Assembly (NCBI RefSeq): GCF_002356555.2
Contig: NZ_AP017372.2
Location: forward strand, 1,652,501-1,716,500
Direction of reading: 5' to 3'
Source: Halorhodospira halochloris
Lineage (GTDB): Bacteria > Pseudomonadota > Gammaproteobacteria > Nitrococcales > Halorhodospiraceae
DNA length: 64,000 bases
In this document: positions 54,941 to 62,141 of the stretch, in pieces
How the letters are laid out: each line of letters begins with the position of its first letter
How positions within the stretch are numbered: position 1 is the first letter of the stretch
Notes under the pieces: model-generated
What the model saw: the letters and a program-made list of their open reading frames with translations, nothing else
Databases searched by the model: none
Told to the model about the DNA's origin: nothing
Position numbers and translations under genes: made by a program

Positions 54941-55591
54941 TTAATTAAATTCTTGCCTAACTGAGATATATGAACCTACTGCACCGTTCTGCCGAACATT
55001 TATCTGATTGCCATCGCCAATCTGATCTATTTCAACATTATGTGCAACTGCACCTACCTGTTCTAAGCTCGCCTTGTTATCATTGCCATACTGATTGACC
55101 GTAGCTCTATGCCCGCCGTTACCTGATTGAATTATCTCGCTCCAATTGTTGTTACCTTGCTGCACTAATGCTGCGTAATGCCCCTCGCCGCTTTGCTGAA
55201 TGTAGGCGATATTATCCCGACCGTACTGCTCAATAGATACCCAGTGCTTTTCGCCAGTCTGTATTACACTTGCCCAGTTACCATCCATACTGCCGGGGGC
55301 TGGAGCATTGCTTGTACTATGATCAATATTACTGCCGATATACAACTCAGGGGCAGCTAGATCTCCTTCACCTATGCCCGAGAGTTCATAAGCCCAAACG
55401 GCTGCCGGGGCCAATAAGATCACCACTAACAACAGCACCAGGGTAATAGCGCCTGCCGATACACAAGGGCGCCTCGAAAAACTCCGCAGGCGCGGTTGGT
55501 TACCCCGCTGTTGAGGTCGGCACCCACAAGCTTGCTCAGAAAAGCCCAACAATAGGGCAATATTGTTGTCTTCATGCCAGGCACGCCTCAC
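54941..55591 (-). CDS. csgB: CsgB-like curlin subunit (N-terminus altered by repeat)
   Basis: A 216-residue secreted protein with curlin repeats in the C-terminal half: ASVIQTGEKHWVSIEQYGRD, IAYIQQSGEGHYAALVQQGN and VEIDQIGDGNQINVRQNG follow the QxGxxN curlin rhythm. Only about five repeats are seen, and the position after csgH with a divergent tail suggests the minor nucleator CsgB rather than the major subunit. The start is a GTG that overlaps the csgH stop (GTGA). Residues 24-44 (RPQQRGNQPRLRSFSRRP) are encoded by a solo arm of the palindromic element, so an unusually long basic stretch precedes the signal-peptide core (TLVLLLVVILLAPAAVWA). Confidence 0.8.
   Translation of the reverse strand: MRRAWHEDNNIALLLGFSEQACGCRPQQRGNQPRLRSFSRRPCVSAGAITLVLLLVVILLAPAAVWAYELSGIGEGDLAAPELYIGSNIDHSTSNAPAPGSMDGNWASVIQTGEKHWVSIEQYGRDNIAYIQQSGEGHYAALVQQGNNNWSEIIQSGNGGHRATVNQYGNDNKASLEQVGAVAHNVEIDQIGDGNQINVRQNGAVGSYISVRQEFN
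55470..55520 (-). repeat. palindromic element, solo arm inside the csgB-like gene
   Basis: About 50 bp match a complete right arm on the minus strand: CCTCAACAGCGGGG, a variable middle, CTGCGGAGTTTTTCGAGGCG. It is in frame within the csgB-like gene and directly precedes the signal-peptide core. No core or partner arm is present. Confidence 0.8.
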
Positions 55592-56031
55592 CTAACTTGC
55601 ACCTCTTGCTGATAAGTCTCGCTAAGACGTAGCTCTTCCCCCTCCGGGGTAACTAATGTCAATTTAGCCTCGAAGCGCGCCTCCCCCTGTTGTCTCATGC
55701 TTACCGTTGAAAGAACGCGGTACGTAGAATCAAGTTGCTTCGATCCTCCCTGGCTAGTGCTGGACTCACCAGAAACACCGCTAGCAGATACCTTGATCCT
55801 GTACCTCACCTCAATCGGATCCTTCGCTCTGGCCTTAGGCTGAATGAGTAGGCCATAATCCTCGCTGCTTAGGAATTCTATTTTAGCCTCTATGGGATCG
55901 ATATGGCTCATCTCCGCCGCAACCGTATTAGACAGTGCCTTACCAATTAAGGATGCGAATAGCATGATAGCTAGGGCGATTCTCTTATGAGCCTTGTTTT
56001 TAAGTAACGCGAAGGCTCTGATCCTGCTCAT
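55588..56031 (-). CDS. csgH: curli assembly chaperone CsgH-like
   Basis: A 147-residue exported protein. A signal peptide with a basic n-region (about 1-35) precedes a beta-sandwich domain. IEAKIEFLSSEDYGLLIQP, YRIKVSASGVSGESSTSQGG and RFEAKLTLVTPEGEELRLSE follow the CsgH pattern, whose role is to hold curlin soluble in the periplasm and block premature fibre formation, in place of the CsgC of enterobacteria. It lies between csgA1 and csgB, and its stop overlaps the csgB start. Confidence 0.8.
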   Translation of the reverse strand: MSRIRAFALLKNKAHKRIALAIMLFASLIGKALSNTVAAEMSHIDPIEAKIEFLSSEDYGLLIQPKARAKDPIEVRYRIKVSASGVSGESSTSQGGSKQLDSTYRVLSTVSMRQQGEARFEAKLTLVTPEGEELRLSETYQQEVQVR

Positions 56032-56142
56032 CTACGGTTAATCCCCATTTATGATCACAAAAACCCAGCTCCCCTAGCAGCTGTCTGAATGTAACAACCT
56101 TTACTACATATCTTCTACACTCCACCATCTTTATCCCTGACA

Positions 56143-56174
56143 CCATGAAACCTGCCTCCTTGCAAGTTTCATGG
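56143..56174 (-). promoter_or_regulatory. hairpin between csgA1 and csgH
   Basis: CCATGAAAC (56143-56151) and GTTTCATGG (56166-56174) form a perfect 9-bp stem with a 14-base loop, about 55 bases after the csgA1 stop. It could attenuate or stabilise the mRNA so that CsgH and CsgB are made in smaller amounts than CsgA (inference). Confidence 0.4.
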
Positions 56175-56227
56175 CAAATACACAAACATTTATAAACTAG
56201 CTCTTGACTTGCTTCCCAAACCTGCTA

Positions 56228-57592
56228 TCACTGCCGCTGCGTGAGGCTAGCTAGGTTTCCAGCACCATGCTGGGCTACTGTCATAAAACCATAGGAAGAA
56301 TCGACAGTGGTCAAATGATCCGTATAACTGGCATCGTTGGAGGTTATTATAGCTGACATGCCATGGCTAGGATTACCGAGATCACCGGCATGAAACACTC
56401 CGTGAGAACCGTTGCCACCCTGAGTAATACTTATCATATCTCCTTCATAACCATCCAGATGGACCTCTGCATGCTTGTTAGCACCTAACTGCAAGATTTC
56501 CATGCCGCCATGTTCAGACCCTATAGTGGTAGTGTGATCAGTTTCTACACCGGCATTGGACTGAACTGAGCCCGTGACCATTTCTCCGTCGGCGAACAGA
56601 TCAGCAAATGAACCCTTGCCTACCTGCTTCAGGAGATCAATACCAGCGCCATTGATCGTCGTAATATTAGCAACATGGCTGGAATTGCCATCTGCTGCCC
56701 TATCATCAGCAAGCTGCATTACAACAACTCTGCCTTTATCCGAGCTAACATGAGAGACGTTTTCATTCCCGTGCTGCTCTACGTAGATGTCTGCCCCTCT
56801 CCACGAGCCGCCGGTTCCAATTAAATCAACTAGATTATCATTGCCCAGCTGGAGAACATTCCCTTTAAATGAGAAGAGCTCCTCCGCAGTGCCTACATTA
56901 GCCTCATTGTTATTGCCAACCTGTTTGACATCTGCAGGATTGGCACTGTTTATATATAGGCGAGATATGTTGTCATCTCCCTCTTGAAAAATATTCACGA
57001 TGTCATTGAAAGACCAGTGGGCACCAAGGAATGTTTGGTTTCCCGATCCAATCTGCTCTACTGTCACGTCGGCGTACTCCACGCCTGTGCTAGAGCCAAC
57101 ATCCAAATTCAGTTCTGCGCTATTATCTTGGCCATCCTGTCGAATTTCTCCACTGCCACCACGGCTAGCTATGATATCGGCGAAGTTACCAGAGCCGCTC
57201 TGCATGACATCCCAGGTGCTGTTTGAGTCGACTTCGATAGTGTTACCTTCACCGTGGGCGATGGTTGCTTGACCTCTAACTTCGGCCACTGCATCCCAAC
57301 TCGAATCGTAGCCATCCTGGATAAGTTTGACAGTGCCACGCCATTGTTCAATGGTTGCTGTGGCGCCAGAGATATCTTTTTGGAGGATTGTGGCTACTGC
57401 GTTATTTGCACCCACTTGCTGAGTAATAGTTGCCTTAGAACCGTGTGCGTTTAACTGATCAACCGTAGCTGTCTGATCTTCCCCGTACTGATTGATAGTG
57501 GCTTCTTGAAGATCGCTATTCGCAAGAATCGATCCAGCTCCAAAGAGCAGAGCCGCGGTAACTGTTGAGATATATGTCTTCTTCATGCGCAT
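56228..57592 (-). CDS. csgA: CsgA-like major curlin subunit 1
   Basis: A 454-residue secreted amyloid protein, about three times the length of E. coli CsgA. The signal peptide MRMKKTYISTVTAALLFGAG is nearly identical to that of csgA2. The mature part has many imperfect curlin repeats with the Q-G-N signature (ATINQYGEDQTATVDQ, ADVTVEQIGSGNQ, VLQLGNDNLVDL, ITQGGNGSHG, MTVAQHGAGNLASLTQRQ) interrupted by Asp/Ser-rich spacers. AGGAG lies 8 bases before the first ATG. It would be the main fibre subunit secreted by CsgG. Confidence 0.88.
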   Translation of the reverse strand: MRMKKTYISTVTAALLFGAGSILANSDLQEATINQYGEDQTATVDQLNAHGSKATITQQVGANNAVATILQKDISGATATIEQWRGTVKLIQDGYDSSWDAVAEVRGQATIAHGEGNTIEVDSNSTWDVMQSGSGNFADIIASRGGSGEIRQDGQDNSAELNLDVGSSTGVEYADVTVEQIGSGNQTFLGAHWSFNDIVNIFQEGDDNISRLYINSANPADVKQVGNNNEANVGTAEELFSFKGNVLQLGNDNLVDLIGTGGSWRGADIYVEQHGNENVSHVSSDKGRVVVMQLADDRAADGNSSHVANITTINGAGIDLLKQVGKGSFADLFADGEMVTGSVQSNAGVETDHTTTIGSEHGGMEILQLGANKHAEVHLDGYEGDMISITQGGNGSHGVFHAGDLGNPSHGMSAIITSNDASYTDHLTTVDSSYGFMTVAQHGAGNLASLTQRQ

Positions 57593-57684
57593 GTCTATTT
57601 CTCCTTGCTGAGGTAGAGTCTTACCGCCTTACCAGCGAAAACCCGAGTTAACTCGCTCTGCCCTGTCTTGATCTGCACACCTTT

Positions 57685-57718
57685 GCCATGGAGGCCACGA
57701 TTATGCGGCCCCCATGGC
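57685..57718 (-). promoter_or_regulatory. strong hairpin between csgA2 and csgA1
   Basis: GCCATGGAGGCC (57685-57696) pairs with GGCCCCCATGGC (57707-57718) apart from one A-C mismatch, with a 10-base loop. It lies 33 bases after the csgA2 stop and about 90 bases upstream of csgA1. It may end or attenuate transcription between the two curlin genes. Confidence 0.5.
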
Positions 57719-57750
57719 CATACGCAGCCTTAAATCAGTTTTGGGTCACG

Positions 57751-58718
57751 TTAGCTATGTGGCCGCTGCCCTGCCTGATTGACAGAAATATTGCCGAATG
57801 CACCACCATTTTGGTCGATGTTTACCTCATGCGCACTGCCATCCTGGTGAACGTTAATAAAGCCGTATCCAGTCTCAAATGTGGTTGTGTGGAAAGTATC
57901 TTCACCTTTGTTGGATGAAATAGTACCCGCCACCCCATCTGACACGGTCAAATCGGCACTGGAACCAACACCATCTTGTAGAAGATGGACTTCTGCATCA
58001 GCGTCATGGACAGCGAGTACCGCACTATGATTGTTCCAAAAACCTTGAACTGCACTTGCGTCAGTAGAATCGGTCTGAGTAATGCTAACTATGCTGTTAT
58101 CTCCAATCTGATGGAGTTCTGCAAAGGAAGCACTTACCCCACGCTGATCAATATTAGCTTCAGCGTTATTCGCATGTTGAGTGATAGAGGCATCGTTTTC
58201 ACCACGCATCTGGGATATGGCTGCCGTATTACCATTCCCCACTTGGTCTATATCGGCTGTGCTGATACCGGTGCCGCCTTGTTGTCTGATATCGGCTGAG
58301 TTTTCAGTCCCATCTTGAGCAATTGATGCGTTATTATTATTACCCCAGTACGCATCTCCAGCCTCATTGGCCCCATCAAAACCTTGTTGGGGGGCACCAA
58401 TGCTTGCTGTATTTTGACTTCCTTCTTGGATAATAGTCGCAAACTGTCCACCTTGCTGAACAATGCTAGCTGTGTGTCCCTCTCCGGTTTGGTCGATGGT
58501 GGCTTCACCACCAAATGTGCCGTGGTCATTATCCAGTGTTCTCTGTTCAATAGTGGCGACCAGTCCGCTTCCTGCTTGATCTACCGTGGCCTCGTGGCCA
58601 CCATCCCCTCTTGGGTAACATCGATTTGATTAGCTACGCCACTATCAGCCATGATCGCGCCGGCACCGAACAGCAGAGCCGCGGTAACTGTTGAAATATA
58701 AGTCGTTTTCATGCGCAT
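57751..58718 (-). pseudogene. CsgA-like curlin subunit 2, interrupted by a one-base frameshift
   Basis: The start at 58718 gives the signal peptide MRMKTTYISTVTAALLFGAG and about 38 residues, then the frame runs into TAG at 58583-58581. The next frame, entered after the run CCCC at 58605-58608 (GGGG on the coding strand), continues open to 57751 with clear curlin repeats (ASIAQDGTENSADIRQQGG, SFAELHQIGDNSIVSITQ, INVHQDGSAHEVNIDQNGG). One additional G in the run restores a 322-residue curlin. The length 968 is 3n+2, as expected for one lost base. This may be a real decay, a slippage switch or a sequencing error. Confidence 0.8.
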
Positions 58719-58980
58719 GTCTGTTAACCTCTAGTGTCAGTTCATGAATTGAGGCACTCATCAAGCTAGGCCCCACCAACGAGCCGCCATCAACACCCCC
58801 TTTTGCGTGATTTCCCACGGGTAGCGTGCAGTTACAAGTTATGCGCTTCGGGGGAAAAACTAAATCAGGAAGAGTTCGTAAATTGCAGTAAGATTTTAGG
58901 TTAGAGCCCATGTACAAGTTCTGAGGCAACACATAACAGCACTAATACTAAGGCGTGAGGCAGCATGCCGCACACATTTG
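58719..58980 (-). promoter_or_regulatory. promoter region of csgA2
   Basis: About 260 bases with no gene lie upstream of csgA2, between its start and the element at 58981. It is AT-richer than the coding parts and has a long upstream region like other csgBA promoters. I cannot mark individual sites with confidence. Confidence 0.4.
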
Positions 58981-59124
58981 CATAAAAAAACTCCCCAGGA
59001 TCCATTTAGCTAACTCGGTGTAGAGGCCTGCCACCAGGGATGGCACCAGAAGCCTCCAGAGATAGATTCACAGCGCCCTGCAAAACTTGGTAGCTAAATG
59101 GCTTTGAGGAGTTTTGGAGACTCC
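58981..59124 (-). repeat. palindromic element, complete but drifted copy
   Basis: The arms pair through CCATTTAGCTA with several mismatches elsewhere; the ends are AAAAAACTCCCC / GAGGAGTTTTGGAGACTCC. The core is in minus orientation with more base changes than in other copies (CCACCAGGGATGGCACCAGA). It lies between the diguanylate cyclase stop and the csgA2 promoter. Confidence 0.88.
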
Positions 59125-59132
59125 GTTTTTGC

Positions 59133-60590
59133 TCAAGCTATCCGCAGCACCTCGAAAAACTGCTGCCAGCTCTCTGAGCCATCATCGACGAACAGTCCGC
59201 CAATCGCCCAATAGCCATCAGTGGCACGGCTGTAGTGGGCAACTCGCAAGGGCAGGATATGCTCTTTTAACGGCTCATCAGTGATTCGTCGATCCTCTAT
59301 CAGCATGCGTACCTTAAAGCACTGCTCATTTTCCGGCGGCACCGGACTCTTCAGGCGTACCCCCAGACGGCTAATATCCTCGACAATACACTGTCGCCAA
59401 TCACCGTTGAGGGCTAAGATCTCTAACCCCAGCACCCGCCGTGGGGCATTAGTAGTGCTCAGCGTTACCGCATAGCGCGGGGCACGACGCCGGGTCGCCT
59501 CCACGCTCTCCTGCCATCCCCCATCAACCACGGAATTCCGTCCCGACAGCTTGCCAAGATAGAGGCGTCTATCAGCGATCTCGAGCAATTGGCCAATATC
59601 CTGGGCATCGTGCGGCACAGCTGCTACACCGACGGTTATAGTCACCATTAGCCTCTGCTCTTCGGGACCTGCCAAGATCGGCTCATCAGCCACAGCCCGG
59701 CGCACCTTATCGGCCGCAATAGCGGCATCAGTCGATGAAGTGTTGGGCAGCAGGACTATAAACTCCTCACCGCCATAGCGGCCAACCGTATCACTATCAC
59801 GCAATGCGCTGCGGATACGTGTTGCGACTATGCGCAGAACCTCATCACCGATACAGTGGCCGTAGGAGTCGTTTACCTCTTTAAAATGATCAACATCAAG
59901 GATCAGGGTCGAGAACTCAGTGCCGTAGCGCTGCTGCGTGCGTAAATGCTCTTCAATCTGTTCTTTGACATAGATCCTATTGTAGAGCCCCGTTAAGCCA
60001 TCACACAGCGACCCATAACGATACCCCTCGAGCACCTGCGCGCGGCTCAGAGCATGCCCCATATCCCTGGCCATCTCGGCAAAGAATGGCAACTCATGGT
60101 TGGCGAAACCGAGGCCCTGTGTCCGATGAAAGATGACGACGCCGATCACCTCGCCATCCAGTCCGAGCATGCGCTCAGCCAGGACCGTAGTCTGCGGCGG
60201 GATAGACTCAGCGGCCACATCATCCGGCCAGTCTTGGTCATGCTCAATGATCCACTGCCTTTCACTGAGTACCGCCCGGCCAGCGATACCCTGGCCCCAG
60301 GCAAGGCTATGACTGGGTGGATACCAGCTCGTAAGATCAGGATCAACATGCAGCAGTTCGACGCTCTGTTGCGGCCGATCTATAGCATATATTGCCAGAC
60401 CGTCTAGCTCGAGCAGGTCGCTGATCAATCTGTTGCCAGCCCTGACCACATCAGAGGTGTCGAGCGTGGTATTGAGCTGGCGGTTAAGAATAAATAGAAC
60501 ATAAACTTGGCTTAACTGATAACGCAAGTTCCCAGGAACATGGGCAATAGCTGCTGCATATCCATCTTCTTTTAGGGCATTAAGTGTCAT
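59133..60590 (-). CDS. GAF-GGEEF-PilZ diguanylate cyclase in the curli locus
   Basis: A 485-residue cytoplasmic protein: GAF domain at about 25-180, GGDEF domain at about 200-365 and PilZ domain at about 370-480. The active site reads GRYGGEEFIVLL and the inhibitory I-site RDSD lies five residues before it, so it should make c-di-GMP and be product-inhibited. The PilZ part begins RRRAPRYAVTLS, with EDISRLGVRL, which fits the RxxxR and D/NxSxxG ligand motifs in a slightly altered form. It sits between csgF and csgA2 and probably links c-di-GMP to curli output. Its ATG is 21 bases after csgF. Confidence 0.92.
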   Translation of the reverse strand: MTLNALKEDGYAAAIAHVPGNLRYQLSQVYVLFILNRQLNTTLDTSDVVRAGNRLISDLLELDGLAIYAIDRPQQSVELLHVDPDLTSWYPPSHSLAWGQGIAGRAVLSERQWIIEHDQDWPDDVAAESIPPQTTVLAERMLGLDGEVIGVVIFHRTQGLGFANHELPFFAEMARDMGHALSRAQVLEGYRYGSLCDGLTGLYNRIYVKEQIEEHLRTQQRYGTEFSTLILDVDHFKEVNDSYGHCIGDEVLRIVATRIRSALRDSDTVGRYGGEEFIVLLPNTSSTDAAIAADKVRRAVADEPILAGPEEQRLMVTITVGVAAVPHDAQDIGQLLEIADRRLYLGKLSGRNSVVDGGWQESVEATRRRAPRYAVTLSTTNAPRRVLGLEILALNGDWRQCIVEDISRLGVRLKSPVPPENEQCFKVRMLIEDRRITDEPLKEHILPLRVAHYSRATDGYWAIGGLFVDDGSESWQQFFEVLRIA

Positions 60591-60611
60591 CGTTCCCCCC
60601 TCATCAGCCCC

Positions 60612-61043
60612 CTACCTCCCGATGGTAAATTCGGTCTCTCTGCCTGTCATTGGATCACGAGTTATGATCTGCAACTGACCATCCTCGCGCTCTTGAATAT
60701 CTATCTCAAAGTCGCCAGCCTGGATAGGCTCATCGAGCGGCTGCAAGCGCCCATCCTCATCAAGGATACCGATATTTCGTCGAACCCCAGTGGTTATCTG
60801 GTGCATAATGGAGCGCTGCAACTGGTCCTCAAAGCGTTCCTGCTGCGAGCGAATCTGGCGCCGGGCAGCCTCTTGTGGGCTGCGCGTTGTGTCCTGGGCC
60901 TGCGCTTGATTTAGATGCTGCATTTGAACGCTGGCGTTTGCGCTATTAGGCCGGTAACGCAACTCTGCCACCAGGCTACTACTCCATGCTGTAAACAGCA
61001 CCGAGATTCCGGTTAAATATAGCCCACCCCAAACTAATCGCAT
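60612..61043 (-). CDS. csgF: curli assembly protein CsgF-like
   Basis: A 143-residue exported protein. The signal peptide ends near SSLVA, leaving ELRYRPNSANASVQ, which resembles the CsgF N-terminus that docks inside the CsgG pore. Further CsgF-like parts are HLNQAQAQD, ERFEDQLQRSIMHQI and ITRDPMTGRETEFTI. CsgF anchors the CsgB nucleator at the cell surface. It lies 22 bases below csgG and 21 bases above the cyclase. Confidence 0.85.
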   Translation of the reverse strand: MRLVWGGLYLTGISVLFTAWSSSLVAELRYRPNSANASVQMQHLNQAQAQDTTRSPQEAARRQIRSQQERFEDQLQRSIMHQITTGVRRNIGILDEDGRLQPLDEPIQAGDFEIDIQEREDGQLQIITRDPMTGRETEFTIGR

Positions 61044-61064
61044 CCTGTTCCCCCCCAGTTTTGC

Positions 61065-61958
61065 TTAGCCACCCTGCCCAAGCCGCTGTCTATGTTGCAC
61101 AAGGTAGGCTTCAATTATCGGATGATCAAGATCTTCAGAATTAGCCAACCGCCAGTGGTTATCCACCAGGCCGCGCACGATCAGATGTATTACCGCAGCA
61201 CTTATTGCATCGCTGGTAGCCAGCAATCGCGGTTCATTGAGGGTATAGCCACCTTCAGCATCGAGCAGGCGCTGGTGCCGAACGAATCTGAACAGCCCAC
61301 CGGATACCTTATAAGAGTAGATGGTCTTGGTGGTTGTAACGCTAACTAGCACCATACCATTCTCAACATTCACCGCTCGCAGATTAACCGTTACCTGGTC
61401 AATCTGATACTCCTCACTTGCCCCCAGACCGAAGTAGCGCGCCGCTACCCCGCCAGTTGTTAAAGCTCGGTCGTAACCAACTATACCGCCCTCGAACAGA
61501 ACCCGCGCTTCCTGCAATGCAGCCACATTATCACGCAGTTGCCGAGCCACCCGACGCTCAGTCAACAGATCTTGCAAACCCTCGCGCTCTATTGGTTGAA
61601 ACCACCCCGACTCCAACAGGGCCTCGGTCAGGATAGCCCCGCCTCCCTGAGTAACCGCGGTAGACAGGTTGCTATGCGGCTGTTCACGGTACTGTCCTGT
61701 CATATCGCGAAACCCATATACTGCCGCAGGAATACGTCCTGCTGGCGATGGCAACTCAAGCAAATCGCCAAAGGTTTGGGTGTTCATACCTAGTTGTGGA
61801 CCTTCAACATCATCCCACTCCGGGGTTGCGTCAAAGCCCAAATAAGTACAACCAGACAACGCCACAAGCACCCATCCCACAATAAACACTATAACGAGCG
61901 ACTGCCTTTTCGCCTCTACTTTTAAAGCACCCTGAGACGCTCTACTTAGCGGCATCAT
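61065..61958 (-). CDS. csgG: curli secretion channel CsgG
   Basis: A 297-residue lipoprotein with lipobox ALSGC (about residue 36). Family blocks are LPSPAGRIPAAVYGFRDMTGQYR, STAVTQGGGAILTEALLESGWF, IEREGLQDLLTERR and YEEYQIDQVTVNLRAVN-like text (EEYQIDQVTVNLRAVNVENG). CsgG forms the nonameric outer-membrane pore for curlin export. ATG codons at 61958 and 61955 are both possible; the gene overlaps the end of the small upstream ORF. Confidence 0.93.
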   Translation of the reverse strand: MMPLSRASQGALKVEAKRQSLVIVFIVGWVLVALSGCTYLGFDATPEWDDVEGPQLGMNTQTFGDLLELPSPAGRIPAAVYGFRDMTGQYREQPHSNLSTAVTQGGGAILTEALLESGWFQPIEREGLQDLLTERRVARQLRDNVAALQEARVLFEGGIVGYDRALTTGGVAARYFGLGASEEYQIDQVTVNLRAVNVENGMVLVSVTTTKTIYSYKVSGGLFRFVRHQRLLDAEGGYTLNEPRLLATSDAISAAVIHLIVRGLVDNHWRLANSEDLDHPIIEAYLVQHRQRLGQGG

Positions 61959-62141
61959 CGGGAAAGCGCGTAAAATGGTGCTGCTTATCTCGGTCTAATT
62001 GCTGCATGTGTCTATTCGGATCCTGCTGACTAAGCTGATAGGAAAACCAGGCGTTAGCTACGCCGCCCCCGCCCAAGACAAGTAATGCTCCAAAAAAAGC
62101 ACCGCACCGTCAGATCTTTTAACTTTTATGGCGGATTTCAT
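61942..62141 (-). pseudogene. small membrane-protein ORF between csgE and csgG, interrupted by a frameshift
   Basis: An ATG at 62141 overlaps the csgE stop (ATGA). Translation gives MKSAIKVKRSDGAVLF and then runs off frame to TAG at 62060-62058 (27 residues). One extra T in the seven-T run (A run at 62092-62098 on the plus strand) restores a 66-residue protein with a membrane or signal segment (LFFGALLVLGGGGVANAW) and a polar tail (QDPNRHMQQLDRDKQHHF) that ends at 61944-61942, inside the csgG start. The length is 200 bases, 3n+2. The tight coupling to both neighbours supports a real gene. I know no named Csg protein like it. Confidence 0.6.

Noticed and set aside
56000-56185. Minus-strand 61-codon Cys-rich ORF between csgA1 and csgH
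   Set aside because: Overlaps the csgH start in another frame, has no ribosome binding site and no recognisable similarity.
58248-58550. Minus-strand 100-codon ORF in the csgA2 region
   Set aside because: Out-of-frame shadow of the curlin repeats; the curlin frame explains the sequence.
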